From VAZQ01 sp963725065 (GTDB lineage Bacteria; Pseudomonadota; Alphaproteobacteria; Rhizobiales; Xanthobacteraceae): a stretch of 64,000 bases of DNA. Positions 1 to 8,396 of the stretch are shown piece after piece. Within the stretch, counting starts at the first letter, position 1, and the number at the start of each line of letters is the position of its first letter. The notes beneath the pieces are model-generated. The model had not been told where the DNA came from and made no database searches. It was given only the letters and a program-made list of their open reading frames with translations. Made by a program: the position numbers and the translations under genes. The stretch is from positions 11,256-75,255 of the forward strand of contig CAVRXD010000004.1 of NCBI GenBank assembly GCA_963725065.1, in the 5' to 3' direction.

Positions 1-645
1 CGTTGGCAAGCCGAACACATCAAGTGGCGCGAACGGCTGATTGCAGCCGAGCAGAAGGCCGCTGACGCAGCTTCGATCACCGTTCCGTTGGTGGCAAAGA
101 CATTACGCGAGCGCATGCCCACCGACACAATCTATGTCGATGAAACGATCGTACATGCGGCGGCAATCCGAGAGCACACGATTTGGAACGACCCGTTTGG
201 ATTCTTCCGGGCGCCGAGCGGTCTGGGCCAGGGGCTGGGCTACGCCCTGGGCGTCAAGCTCGCCCTCCCGGAGCGCACCGTGGTGATGACGATCGGCGAT
301 GGAAGCTTCATGTATAATCCTGTCGTCCCTGCCATCGCGTTCGCGGACGAGCACAGGCTGCCCTTGCTGATTCTGGTGTTCAACAACGCCAAATATGCCG
401 CGATGCAGTATTTCCATGACAAGTTCTATCCGTCCGGCACGTCGATCGCGACGAAGGACTACTATGGAGTCAACATCAGGGGTGTGAACTACGAAGAAGC
501 CGCCGCCATGGTCGGCGGTTACGCGAAGCGCGTCGAGAACCCGAGTGAATTGGATGACGCATTGCAGGAGGCGCTTACTTCCATCCAGGCTGGAAAGACC
601 GCCATTCTCAATCTGATCATGCCTGACCCCGGCAACTTACGTTGA
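1..645 (+). CDS. Thiamine-pyrophosphate-dependent decarboxylase/synthase, C-terminal part (5' end outside window)
   Basis: The frame is open from base 1 to the stop at 643-645, so this is the C-terminal ~214 residues of a larger protein. It contains the TPP/Mg-binding signature of the acetolactate synthase / benzoylformate decarboxylase superfamily: IGDGSF followed by about 26 residues and the NN pair in VFNNAKYA. The upstream GLGQGLGYALGVKLALP stretch is the usual lead-in. Enzymes of this family decarboxylate 2-keto acids or condense them through a hydroxyethyl-TPP intermediate; the substrate cannot be told from this part. It converges on the leuD-like gene and their last 9 bases overlap. 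It may belong to the same catabolic cluster as the following genes, but that rests only on position. Confidence 0.85.
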   Translation, partial: RWQAEHIKWRERLIAAEQKAADAASITVPLVAKTLRERMPTDTIYVDETIVHAAAIREHTIWNDPFGFFRAPSGLGQGLGYALGVKLALPERTVVMTIGDGSFMYNPVVPAIAFADEHRLPLLILVFNNAKYAAMQYFHDKFYPSGTSIATKDYYGVNIRGVNYEEAAAMVGGYAKRVENPSELDDALQEALTSIQAGKTAILNLIMPDPGNLR

Positions 646-1266
646 CGTAGGCCTGACGACTGGCGTGGCCCAGGGGCGGCGGCCTTGATCGCTTGCTTTG
701 AACGCCGCGATTCGGTCGCGATAGCTCGCCGTCAGCGCGATGTCGTCCAGGCCCTCGAGCAGACGGGTGCGGGAGACCGGATCGATGGCGAAGTGGTAGC
801 TCCTGTTCCCGCACAAAATCGTCTGCTGTTCGAGATCGACCGTCACCGCAAGCTCGGGCGTATGGGCCAGCGTCGCCATGATCTCAGCGGCGTTCTCGTC
901 CGAGACGAGCGCGGTCAGGAGCCCGTTCTGCACCGCGTTGCCGGAAAAAATGTCGCCAAACGACGGCGCGATCACGCAGCGGATGCCGTAGTCGTAGAGT
1001 GCATAGACCGCGCCCTCGCGCGAGGAGCCACAGCCGAAATTACGGCCTCCCACGATGATCCGGGCGCCGCGCCACGCCGGCCGGTTGAGCGGGAAGTCAG
1101 GCCGCTCGCGTCCCTGCGCATCGAAGCGCAGGTCGTGCAGCAGCGCCTCTCCAAAGCCGGCCGAGCGCGGCCGCTTGAGAAAACGCGCCGGAACGATCTG
1201 GTCGGTGTTCAGATTGGCGACGTTGAGCGGACAGGCCGTCGCAGTCAGCCGCGTGAACTTGTCCAT
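637..1266 (-). CDS. leuD: 3-isopropylmalate dehydratase small subunit-like (LeuD family)
   Basis: A 209-residue aconitase-superfamily swivel-domain protein, close to the ~200 residues of classical LeuD. Visible family marks are the N-terminal NTDQIVPARFLK, the GGRNFGCGSSREGAVYAL active-site loop, and CVIAPSFGDIFSGNAVQNGLL. With the large subunit it should catalyse dehydration/rehydration of a malate-type acid, with 2-isopropylmalate/3-isopropylmalate the classical pair. It lies 9 bp downstream of leuC on the same strand, so the two are co-transcribed. There is no leuA or leuB nearby and the divergent neighbours are import and catabolic genes, so a role on another substituted malate (2,3-dimethylmalate- or citramalate-like) is possible. 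The family call is firm and the leucine-pathway assignment is not. Confidence 0.9.
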   Translation of the reverse strand: MDKFTRLTATACPLNVANLNTDQIVPARFLKRPRSAGFGEALLHDLRFDAQGRERPDFPLNRPAWRGARIIVGGRNFGCGSSREGAVYALYDYGIRCVIAPSFGDIFSGNAVQNGLLTALVSDENAAEIMATLAHTPELAVTVDLEQQTILCGNRSYHFAIDPVSRTRLLEGLDDIALTASYRDRIAAFKASDQGRRPWATPVVRPTST

Positions 1267-1275
1267 CGTGCCGCC

Positions 1276-2688
1276 TCAGGCCTTGCGACCAGCGAGGAGC
1301 GGTCGCACATCGGACAGCCGTCCGGTGACAGCAGCAGCCGCCACCATCGCCGGCGACATCAGGTGCGTGCGCGCGCCCGGACCTTGCCGCCCGCGGAAAT
1401 TGCGATTGGTCGTCGACGCGCACCGTTCCCCGGGCGCGACCAGATCGCCGTTCATGCCGACGCACATGGAGCAACCGGACTCGCCCCATTCAAGACCCGC
1501 TGAGCGAAAAATGCGGTCGAGCCCCTCCTCCTCCGCCTGACGCTTGATCAGCGATGAGCCGGCGGAGACCAAACCCGGCACCTTGCTGGTCCGTCCCGCA
1601 AGCACCGCAGCGGCGGCGCGCAGGTCTTCGATACGGGAATTGGTGCAGGAGCCGATGAACACACGATCGACCGGGATCTCGGTTAGCTTTCGGCCCGGCG
1701 CGATCCCCATATAGTCGAGCGCCTCGCGCAGATATCTGGCGCGGTCTTCGTCCGGCTCGCGCGCCGGATCGGGTACGCTCGCATCGATCGGCAGCGCGTC
1801 CTCGGGGCTGGTGCCCCAGGTCACGATCGGGGCGATATTTGCAGCCTCGAGGGCGACCTCCCGATCGAACCGCGCATCGCCGTCGGTCGTAAGCGTGGAC
1901 CACGCTTCGACGGCGCTTTCGAAACCCGCGCCATCAGGCACGTAGGGACGGCCCTTGAGATAGGCAAACGTTGCATCGTCGGGCGCGATCATTCCGCAGC
2001 GAGCACCGGCCTCGATCGACATGTTGCAGAGCGTGAGCCTGCCTTCGACCGACAGCGCCTTGATCGCGGGGCCGGCATATTCGACCGCGCAGCCGGTCGC
2101 GCCGCCGGCGCCGATATGGGCAATGATGGCGAGCGCGATGTCCTTCGCCGCGACGCCAGGCGCAGCGTGGCCGTCGACGGTGATCCGCATGGTTTTCGGC
2201 CGCCGCTGCCAGATGGTCTGCGTCATCAGCACATGCGCAACCTCGGAAGCCCCGATCCCGAATGCATATGCGCCCAGCGCGCCGTGCGTCGATGTGTGGC
2301 TGTCGCCGCAGACGACCAGCAGGCCCGGCAGGGTCAGTCCCTGTTCCGGTCCGACCACGTGCACGATGCCCTGCCGCGGGTCGTCCAGTCCGAACAGCCT
2401 GATCCCGTGCTTCGCCGCATTCTCCTCGATCTGCCGCACCATGCGCGCGATCTCGGGATTGGCGATATCGTGACGCGAGCCGCGGGTCGGAACGTAATGA
2501 TCGGCGACCGCGAAGGTCAGGCCGGGCTCGGCGACCCCTGTACCCCGCTCCGCCAGCCGGGAGAATGCGTGGAAGGAGCCTTCATGCACATAATGGCGAT
2601 CGACCCAGAGCAGCGATTGGCCGTCCTCGCGGCGCACGATCTCGTGCGCCGCCCACAATTTGTCGATCAGGGTGCGAGGGTCGTTCAT
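1276..2688 (-). CDS. leuC: 3-isopropylmalate dehydratase large subunit-like (LeuC family)
   Basis: A 470-residue protein, the length of bacterial single-chain LeuC (about 466). It has the three cysteine-bearing segments that ligate the [4Fe-4S] cluster: FIGSCTNSRIEDL, and CSMCVGMN in the C-terminal third. ERCASTTNRNFRGRQG, the substrate-binding signature, follows. CGDSHTSTHGALGAYAFGIG near residue 130 is another aconitase-family motif. It is the upstream gene of a two-gene minus-strand operon with the LeuD-like subunit. A 101-bp divergent region separates it from the ABC importer operon, suggesting shared control. A paralogue role outside leucine synthesis is possible because leuA and leuB are not adjacent. 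Confidence 0.92.
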   Translation of the reverse strand: MNDPRTLIDKLWAAHEIVRREDGQSLLWVDRHYVHEGSFHAFSRLAERGTGVAEPGLTFAVADHYVPTRGSRHDIANPEIARMVRQIEENAAKHGIRLFGLDDPRQGIVHVVGPEQGLTLPGLLVVCGDSHTSTHGALGAYAFGIGASEVAHVLMTQTIWQRRPKTMRITVDGHAAPGVAAKDIALAIIAHIGAGGATGCAVEYAGPAIKALSVEGRLTLCNMSIEAGARCGMIAPDDATFAYLKGRPYVPDGAGFESAVEAWSTLTTDGDARFDREVALEAANIAPIVTWGTSPEDALPIDASVPDPAREPDEDRARYLREALDYMGIAPGRKLTEIPVDRVFIGSCTNSRIEDLRAAAAVLAGRTSKVPGLVSAGSSLIKRQAEEEGLDRIFRSAGLEWGESGCSMCVGMNGDLVAPGERCASTTNRNFRGRQGPGARTHLMSPAMVAAAAVTGRLSDVRPLLAGRKA

Positions 2689-2789
2689 GCCGGATACGGT
2701 TCCTCGTCAGTCCCCGCGTGAGTCCGGATAATATAGAAGCCCGCAGGGACCAATGTTAGTCTCGCCGGTCAGCACCCAGGAGGGAACGC
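2689..2789. promoter_or_regulatory. Divergent intergenic region between leuC and the ABC importer operon
   Basis: This 101-bp gap must hold the promoters of both divergent units. A ribosome-binding site GGAGGG at 2779-2784 sits 5 bases before the ATG at 2790. The only AT-rich stretch, ATAATATAG around 2729-2737, is the natural candidate for a -10 element. I do not see a convincing palindromic operator, and no regulator gene lies in the cluster. Confidence 0.4.
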
Positions 2790-4028
2790 ATGTCTCGTCA
2801 GTTGTTGGCCGTGAGCCGCCGCTGGTTCCTGCAATCGACGACGCTGGGCGCCGCCGCGGCGGCGGCCGGAGTCCTGCACGCCCCGGCCGTGCTGCGCGCG
2901 CAAGGCGCGCCTGTGAAGGTCGGCGTGCTGCATCCGGTCTCGGGCGCGCTGTCCTATTCCGGCCAGCAGGGCCGGATCGGCGCCGTGATGGCGATCGAGG
3001 AGATCAATGCGGCCGGCGGCATCAAGGCGCTGGGCGGCGCCAGGATCGAAGCGGTGCTGGGCGACGCGCAGTCGACGCCGGAAGGTGGCAATGCCGAAGT
3101 CGAGAAGATGAATGGCGCCGGGGTCGCGGCCATCGTCGGCGGCTACGCCAGCGGTATCTGCCTCGCCGCCAGCCAGACCGCGGCGCGCTATGACCTGCCG
3201 TACATCGTGGACGTGGGCGTGGTCGACGCCATCGTGACCCGCGGGCTGAAGAACACGTTCCGGTTCGGCCCGGGCTTCGGCGTCATCGCCAAGACCGCAC
3301 TCGACAATCTGGTCACCATCAACGATCAGGCCGACAAGGCGGCGAAGACGGTCATGATCGTGCACGAGGACTCGGCGTTCGGCGCAGGCCTCGCGAAGCT
3401 CCTGAACGCCCAACTGCCCGAGCGCGGGTTCCAGATCCTGGAGACCATTGCGCATCCAACGCCGACGCGCGACTTCAACAACGTCGTGCTCAAGATCCGG
3501 GCGCAGAACCCCGATCTCGTCATTCCGGCCAACTACTACAACGAGTACGTCCTGCTGGCGCGCACGATGCAGCAGCAGCGTGTGCGCCCGAAAGGCATGT
3601 ATTCGGTCCTCGGCGGCGCGGCCTCGTCGTACAAGTTCGTCAAGGAATTCCCGGAGGCGGCGCAATACATCATGGATTGCAATCACTGGTTCGATCCGAA
3701 GAACCCGAAGGCGCTCGCGTTGAAGAAGAAGATCGAGGAGAAGGGCGAGTTCTACACCTACGAGGTGTACATGAACTATTCCTGCGTGCTGCTGCTCGCC
3801 GACGCGCTCGAACGCGCGGGCGGCGCCGACCGCGCCAAGATCATCGCCGCCCTGGAAAGCTCGACTTTTGCCGGCCACGTCATGCCGTATGGGCCGACCA
3901 AATTCGTCAACGGACAGAACCAGGGCGCCGCGCCGGTCAACACCCAGGTCATCAACAACGACATCCAGGTGATCTTCCCGGCCGCGTTCGCGTCGGCAAA
4001 GCCGGTGTTTCCGATGCCGCGAGCCTGA
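2790..4028 (+). CDS. Branched-chain amino acid-type ABC transporter substrate-binding protein (LivJ family)
   Basis: A 412-residue periplasmic binding protein of the Peripla_BP_6 (LivJ/amide-binding) family. The N-terminus has a twin-arginine signal (SRRWFLQS at residues 9-16, then an alanine-rich core ending near LRAQG), so export is probably by the Tat route. The mature chain opens with VKVGVLHPVSGALSYSGQQG, the typical first strand and ligand-contact loop, followed by AIEEINAAGGI. A good Shine-Dalgarno 5 bases upstream supports this ATG. It is the first gene of the livHMGF operon and determines what the importer takes up. The ligand is unknown; the linked amidohydrolase and lyase hint at an amide, hydantoin or small branched acid rather than leucine. 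Confidence 0.93.
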   Translation: MSRQLLAVSRRWFLQSTTLGAAAAAAGVLHAPAVLRAQGAPVKVGVLHPVSGALSYSGQQGRIGAVMAIEEINAAGGIKALGGARIEAVLGDAQSTPEGGNAEVEKMNGAGVAAIVGGYASGICLAASQTAARYDLPYIVDVGVVDAIVTRGLKNTFRFGPGFGVIAKTALDNLVTINDQADKAAKTVMIVHEDSAFGAGLAKLLNAQLPERGFQILETIAHPTPTRDFNNVVLKIRAQNPDLVIPANYYNEYVLLARTMQQQRVRPKGMYSVLGGAASSYKFVKEFPEAAQYIMDCNHWFDPKNPKALALKKKIEEKGEFYTYEVYMNYSCVLLLADALERAGGADRAKIIAALESSTFAGHVMPYGPTKFVNGQNQGAAPVNTQVINNDIQVIFPAAFASAKPVFPMPRA

Positions 4029-4079
4029 CGAGGCCGGCTCCACGGACGGCGCCGCGCGGCGCCGTCCTGTCCGTCCACC

Positions 4080-4952
4080 ATGCTGTCATCGGTCATCCTC
4101 GTTCCCGCGGTGCTCAACGGCTTGATGACCGGCGCCGTCTACGCGCTCATTGCGCTCGGGCTGACGTTGATCTACGGCGTCCTGCACATCATCAATTTCG
4201 CCCACGGCGCGCTGCTGACCGCCGCGATGTTCGCGGCGTTTTTTGCGCACAAGCTGCTTGGCCTCGATCCCTACGTCGCGGCGCTCGGGCTCACACCGCT
4301 GTTCTTCCTGTTGGGCTATGGCCTGCAACGCTTCGTCATCGGTCCGGCCGCGCACGGGGAGGATCGTAACATCCTGCTGGTGACGCTCGGCCTCGCGGTC
4401 GTGATCGAGAATGCGTTGCTCTACGCGTTCCGCGCGGATACCCGCACGATCAACCTGCCCTACGCCTTCGACGTCGTTGAAGTCGGAACGGCGTTTCTTG
4501 CCGTGCCCCGCGTCATCGCTTTCATCGTGGTCGTCGCCGTTGCGCTGGCGCTCTGGCTCATCATGCGATGGACCGACACCGGCAAGGCTATCCGCGCCGT
4601 GGCCAAGGAGAAACGCGGCGCCGAGCTCGTCGGCATCGACGTCGCGCACATCTATGCGGTCACGTTCGGGCTCGGCACCGCCTGCCTCGCAATCGCAGCC
4701 TGCCTGTTGATTCCGACCTATTACGTCAATCCCCAGGCCGGAAATGCCTTCGTGCTGATCGCCTTTACCATCGTCGTGCTTGGCGGCATGGGCTCGGTCA
4801 CGGGCGCCCTGATCGGCGGCCTGTTCGTCGGCGTGGTGGAGAGCCTGTCCAGCCTCTACCTCGGTGAGTCGCTCGGCCAGATCGGTATCTTCGCGATGTT
4901 CATCCTGGTTCTGCTGTTTCGACCGAGCGGCTTGTTCGGGGAGCGGGCATGA
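4080..4952 (+). CDS. livH: Branched-chain-type ABC transporter permease LivH
   Basis: A 290-residue integral membrane protein of the LivH branch. The N-terminal VLNGLMTGAVYALIALGLTLIYGVLHIINFAHGAL is split over residues 10-45 and is the family hallmark. About eight hydrophobic segments are visible, and the KAIRAVAKEKRGAELVGID loop facing the ATPases lies near residues 170-190. The C-terminus VLLFRPSGLFGER is standard for the family. It forms the transmembrane pathway together with LivM. The stop overlaps the livM start by 4 bp, indicating translational coupling. Confidence 0.94.
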   Translation: MLSSVILVPAVLNGLMTGAVYALIALGLTLIYGVLHIINFAHGALLTAAMFAAFFAHKLLGLDPYVAALGLTPLFFLLGYGLQRFVIGPAAHGEDRNILLVTLGLAVVIENALLYAFRADTRTINLPYAFDVVEVGTAFLAVPRVIAFIVVVAVALALWLIMRWTDTGKAIRAVAKEKRGAELVGIDVAHIYAVTFGLGTACLAIAACLLIPTYYVNPQAGNAFVLIAFTIVVLGGMGSVTGALIGGLFVGVVESLSSLYLGESLGQIGIFAMFILVLLFRPSGLFGERA

Positions 4953-5941
4953 GGGGGTTCGCGCCGATCCTTATCGTCACGGCACTGCTGGCGACCGTGC
5001 CGTTGATCACCTCGTCCAACGTCGTGCTCAACTTCCTGGTGGTCGCGCTTCTCATCGCGCTCGTCGGCCAAGGCTGGAACCTGCTCGGCGGATACGGCGG
5101 GCAGTATTCGTTCGGTCATGCCGCCTTCTTCGGCACCGGCGCCTACGCGACCGCCATCCTGCAGGTGCAGTACGGTATCAACGCGTGGCTCGGCCTGTTG
5201 ATCGGCATTGCCGCGGGGGCCCTGGTCGGGGCCGTGATCGGCGCGCTGAGCTTCCGGTCGGGGTTGAAAGGCTCCTATTTTGCGCTGGTCACGCTCGCCT
5301 TTGCGGAAGTGCTGCGGATCATCGCCAGCGTCGCCCCCATCACCGGCGCCGGCGTCGGCACGCTGATCAAGCTCGACCTGCGTCCGGAGGCGTTCCAGTT
5401 CCAGAGCCGCGCGCCGTTCTACTGGATCATCCTTGCACTGGTCGGTTTGTCGCTGGTGCTGATCCGGATGATCGAGGACAGCCGCTTCGGCGCGTACCTT
5501 GTCGCCCTACGCGAAAACGAGGATGCCGCGCAGGCGCTCGGCGTGAACACCACAATGGTCAAGCTCCTCGCGATGACCATCTCGGCGGCGATCACCGCGG
5601 CCGGCGGCTGCTTCTACGCCCAGTATTTCCTGTTCATCGATGCAGGCATCGCCTATGGGCCCTGGATCTCGGTCGAGGCTTTGCTCGCTCCCATCATCGG
5701 CGGCATCGGCACGGTCTTCGGCCCGCTCCTGGGCGCGCTGGTGGTCAAGACCCTCGGAGAGCTCACCAAGCTCATGACCGGCGATGCACCGGGCCTCGAT
5801 CTCGTCATTTATGGCAGCGTCCTCATCCTGGTCATCGCGTTCGCGCCGCGCGGCATCAGTGGCATTCTTCTCGACCTGCGGCGCCGTCTCCGATCCCTCA
5901 GGCGCGCGGCACCCGCATCTTTGGGCGGCGGCCATGGTTGA
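4949..5941 (+). CDS. livM: Branched-chain-type ABC transporter permease LivM
   Basis: A 330-residue membrane protein, second permease of the importer. Diagnostic segments are QGWNLLGGYGGQYSFGHAAF near residue 45, LKGSYFALVTLAFAEVLR near 108, and the cytoplasmic coupling loop LRENEDAAQALGVN near 187. The sequence has around nine to ten membrane segments and a short basic tail. It overlaps livH by 4 bp and livG by 8 bp, as in tightly coupled Liv operons. Confidence 0.94.
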   Translation: MRGFAPILIVTALLATVPLITSSNVVLNFLVVALLIALVGQGWNLLGGYGGQYSFGHAAFFGTGAYATAILQVQYGINAWLGLLIGIAAGALVGAVIGALSFRSGLKGSYFALVTLAFAEVLRIIASVAPITGAGVGTLIKLDLRPEAFQFQSRAPFYWIILALVGLSLVLIRMIEDSRFGAYLVALRENEDAAQALGVNTTMVKLLAMTISAAITAAGGCFYAQYFLFIDAGIAYGPWISVEALLAPIIGGIGTVFGPLLGALVVKTLGELTKLMTGDAPGLDLVIYGSVLILVIAFAPRGISGILLDLRRRLRSLRRAAPASLGGGHG

Positions 5942-6692
5942 GCCACTGTTGCGTGTGGAGCAGGTATCGAAGCGCTTCGGCGGCCTGCTCGCCCTCGATC
6001 GGACATCGTTCCTGGCGCAGGCCGGATGCATCACCGCGCTGATCGGACCGAATGGCGCCGGCAAGACCACGCTATTCTCGATCATTGCGGGCTTTGCGCC
6101 GCCGAGCGCGGGCCGCATCATCTACGATGACGTCGATATCACGGGCGAGCCGCCGCATCGGCTGGCGCGGCGCGGCATCGCCCGCACATTCCAGATCGTG
6201 CAGCCGTTCACGACCCTGAGCGTGCGGGAGAACATCGCGGTCGGCTCGCATCTGTCCCGGCCGGCGCGGGCCGATGCCCTTGCCGCCGCCGGCGATGTTG
6301 CGCGCGCGGTGGGATTGGGCGACCTGCTCGACCGGCCGGCCGCAACGCTGACGGTTGCCGGCCGCAAGCGGCTCGAGCTGGCGCGCGCGCTGGCGATCGA
6401 GCCGCGGCTGTTGCTGCTGGACGAGGTGCTGGCCGGCCTCAACCCCTCGGAGATCCGCGATATGGTGCCGATCATCCGGGCCATTCGCGACCGCGGCATC
6501 ACCATCGTCATGATCGAGCATGTCATGCAGGCCGTCATGAGCCTTGCCGAACATGTGCTCGTCTTGTCCGAGGGACGCATCATTGCGGAGGGTCCGCCGC
6601 AAGCGATCGCGGGCGATCCGCGCGTCGTGGAGGCCTATCTCGGCCACGGCGCGGCCGGCCGAATGCTGGCAGCGGGAACCGGCCATGCCTGA
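5934..6692 (+). CDS. livG: Branched-chain-type ABC transporter ATP-binding protein LivG
   Basis: A 252-residue ATPase. I use the ATG at 5934 (MVEPLLRVEQVSKRFGG), which lies inside the end of livM. An in-frame upstream ATG at 5784 would only translate livM sequence out of phase. Walker A is GPNGAGKTT near residue 40 and Walker B is LLLLDEVLAGLNP. The signature motif reads TVAGRKRLELARAL, the relaxed form usual in LivG rather than LSGGQ. It pairs with LivF to energise import. The gene overlaps livM and livF by 8 bp each. Confidence 0.94.
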   Translation: MVEPLLRVEQVSKRFGGLLALDRTSFLAQAGCITALIGPNGAGKTTLFSIIAGFAPPSAGRIIYDDVDITGEPPHRLARRGIARTFQIVQPFTTLSVRENIAVGSHLSRPARADALAAAGDVARAVGLGDLLDRPAATLTVAGRKRLELARALAIEPRLLLLDEVLAGLNPSEIRDMVPIIRAIRDRGITIVMIEHVMQAVMSLAEHVLVLSEGRIIAEGPPQAIAGDPRVVEAYLGHGAAGRMLAAGTGHA

Positions 6693-7398
6693 ACCCATCC
6701 TCGCAGTGAACGGCCTCCATGCCGGCTACGGCACGACCGAAATCCTGCGGGGGGTGGATCTCACCGTGCGGCAGGGCGAGATCGTCGCTGTGCTGGGCGC
6801 CAATGGCGCTGGAAAGTCGACACTGAACCAGGTCATCTCCGGCTTGGTCCGCTCATGGAGCGGCGCCATCCGATTTGCGGATACCGCGATCGAGCGCGAG
6901 CGGCCGGCGGCGATCGTCGCGCATGGCCTCATTCACGTACCCGAGGGCCGGCGCATTTTCCCCAACATGACCGTGCGCGAGAATCTCGATCTCGGCGCCT
7001 ATCGCCGCGGCCGGGCGCGTCGCGAGCCCAACCGCAGCAAAGTGTTCTCGATTTTTCCGCGCCTCGCCGAACGGCAGAGCCAGCACGCAGGCACGCTCTC
7101 CGGCGGCGAACAGCAGATGCTGGCGATCGGCAGGGGACTGATGGCCGAGCCAAAACTCCTGATCCTCGATGAGCCGTCGCTCGGGCTCTCCCCGCTCCTG
7201 GTCGAAGAGCTGTTCGCCCTGATCAAGCGCATCAATGCGGACGGAACAGCGCTGCTGCTGGTCGAACAGAATGTGGTGCAAAGCCTCGAGGTGGCCGAGC
7301 GCGCCTATATCCTCGACAACGGCATGTTCGTGCTAGAGGGAAAAGCGGCAGACCTCAAGAACGACCCTAACCTCAAGCGTACCTATCTCGGAATGTAG
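6685..7398 (+). CDS. livF: Branched-chain-type ABC transporter ATP-binding protein LivF
   Basis: A 237-residue ATPase starting at the ATG at 6685, within the end of livG. Walker A GANGAGKST, Q-loop region PEGRRIFPNMTVREN, signature LSGGEQQMLAIGRGL and Walker B LLILDEPSLGLSP are all intact, and the switch region LLVEQNV follows. It completes a full Liv-type importer (binding protein, two permeases, two ATPases) in canonical order. The stop is 2 bp before the next start, so the lyase gene belongs to the same transcript. Confidence 0.95.
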   Translation: MPEPILAVNGLHAGYGTTEILRGVDLTVRQGEIVAVLGANGAGKSTLNQVISGLVRSWSGAIRFADTAIERERPAAIVAHGLIHVPEGRRIFPNMTVRENLDLGAYRRGRARREPNRSKVFSIFPRLAERQSQHAGTLSGGEQQMLAIGRGLMAEPKLLILDEPSLGLSPLLVEELFALIKRINADGTALLLVEQNVVQSLEVAERAYILDNGMFVLEGKAADLKNDPNLKRTYLGM

Positions 7399-7400
7399 CC

Positions 7401-8309
7401 ATGGCCGATGCGGAAACGCTGCGCTCTCGCCTGAACCGGAAGCCGATCGTGGTGGCGCCCGGTATCTATGACGCGTTCACCGCGCTGGTCGCCACGCAGG
7501 CAGGGTTCAGCACGCTGTATGTCTCCGGCGCCGCCATCGCCTATACCCGGCTTGGCCGGCCGGATATCGGTCTGGTCAGCATGAGCGAGGTTGCCGATAC
7601 GCTCGCGCTGATCCGCGATCGGGTCGACGCCCATCTCATCGTCGACGCCGACACCGGCTACGGCAACGCACTCAACGTGGCACGCACGGTTCGTTGCCTC
7701 GAGCGGATGGGCGCCCATGGCATACAGCTCGAAGACCAGGACTTTCCCAAACGTTGCGGCCATCTCGATGGAAAAGCTCTGATCCCGGCGCAGGAGATGT
7801 GCGGCAAGATCCGCGCGGCGGTCGATGCGCGGCATTCGCCCGAGACGCTGATCATCGCCCGCACCGATGCGGTGGCGGTGGAAGGCGTCGAACCTGCGAT
7901 CGAACGCGGCGAACTCTACCGCGCCGCCGGCGCCGACGTGCTGTTCGTGGAGGCGCCGAGGACGCGCGACGATCTGGCCCGCATCGCTTCGCGCTTGGGC
8001 GCGGGGATTCCGCTGCTGGCGAACATGGTGGAAGGCGGCAAGACGCCGCCGTTGTCGGCAGCCGAGTTGGAGGCGATCGGGTTCGCCCTCGTGATCTTTC
8101 CCGGCGGGATCGTGCGCGCGCTCGCCCGGACGGCGGGCGAGTATTATGCATCACTGGCGAAGCAGGGCACGACCGAGCCGTTCCGCTCCCGGATGCTTGA
8201 TCTCGAACAGCTCAACACTCTCATCGGCACGCCGGAAATGGTGGCGCTCGGCAAGCGTTACGAAACACGGATTCAGCCGGCCGGCGAGAGGACGGACGTC
8301 CGCCGGTGA
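7401..8309 (+). CDS. Isocitrate lyase / PEP mutase superfamily lyase (2-methylisocitrate / 2,3-dimethylmalate lyase-like)
   Basis: A 302-residue member of the ICL/PEPM superfamily. The metal/substrate motif DADTGYGN lies near residue 75, the catalytic-loop motif KRCGHLDGK near 114 (cysteine in the KKCGH position of lyases), and LIIARTDA near 150. Such enzymes break a C-C bond in 2-hydroxy diacids to give pyruvate or glyoxylate plus a second acid; 2-methylisocitrate lyase and 2,3-dimethylmalate lyase are the closest functional models. It begins 2 bp after livF, so it acts on something derived from the imported ligand. Together with the divergent LeuCD-like hydro-lyase it could form a hydrate-then-cleave module. 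Exact substrate unknown. Confidence 0.85.
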   Translation: MADAETLRSRLNRKPIVVAPGIYDAFTALVATQAGFSTLYVSGAAIAYTRLGRPDIGLVSMSEVADTLALIRDRVDAHLIVDADTGYGNALNVARTVRCLERMGAHGIQLEDQDFPKRCGHLDGKALIPAQEMCGKIRAAVDARHSPETLIIARTDAVAVEGVEPAIERGELYRAAGADVLFVEAPRTRDDLARIASRLGAGIPLLANMVEGGKTPPLSAAELEAIGFALVIFPGGIVRALARTAGEYYASLAKQGTTEPFRSRMLDLEQLNTLIGTPEMVALGKRYETRIQPAGERTDVRR

Positions 8310-8396
8310 TATGGCTCGGCCGTGGCGCGGCTTCGCGCGGTTCGGCTCGACCGTCATCGCGACGACCGCGAATAACATCTGCAGGGAACTATCAGG

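Noticed and set aside
637..2688. leuCD as a definite leucine biosynthesis operon
   Set aside because: Family membership is clear, but leuA/leuB are absent and neighbours are catabolic; I keep the family name and leave the pathway open.
2769..4043. Long minus-strand open frame opposite the LivJ-type binding protein
   Set aside because: It is antisense to a clear Peripla_BP_6 gene with signal peptide, has low-complexity Arg/Val/His composition and no family resemblance; a GC-rich shadow frame.
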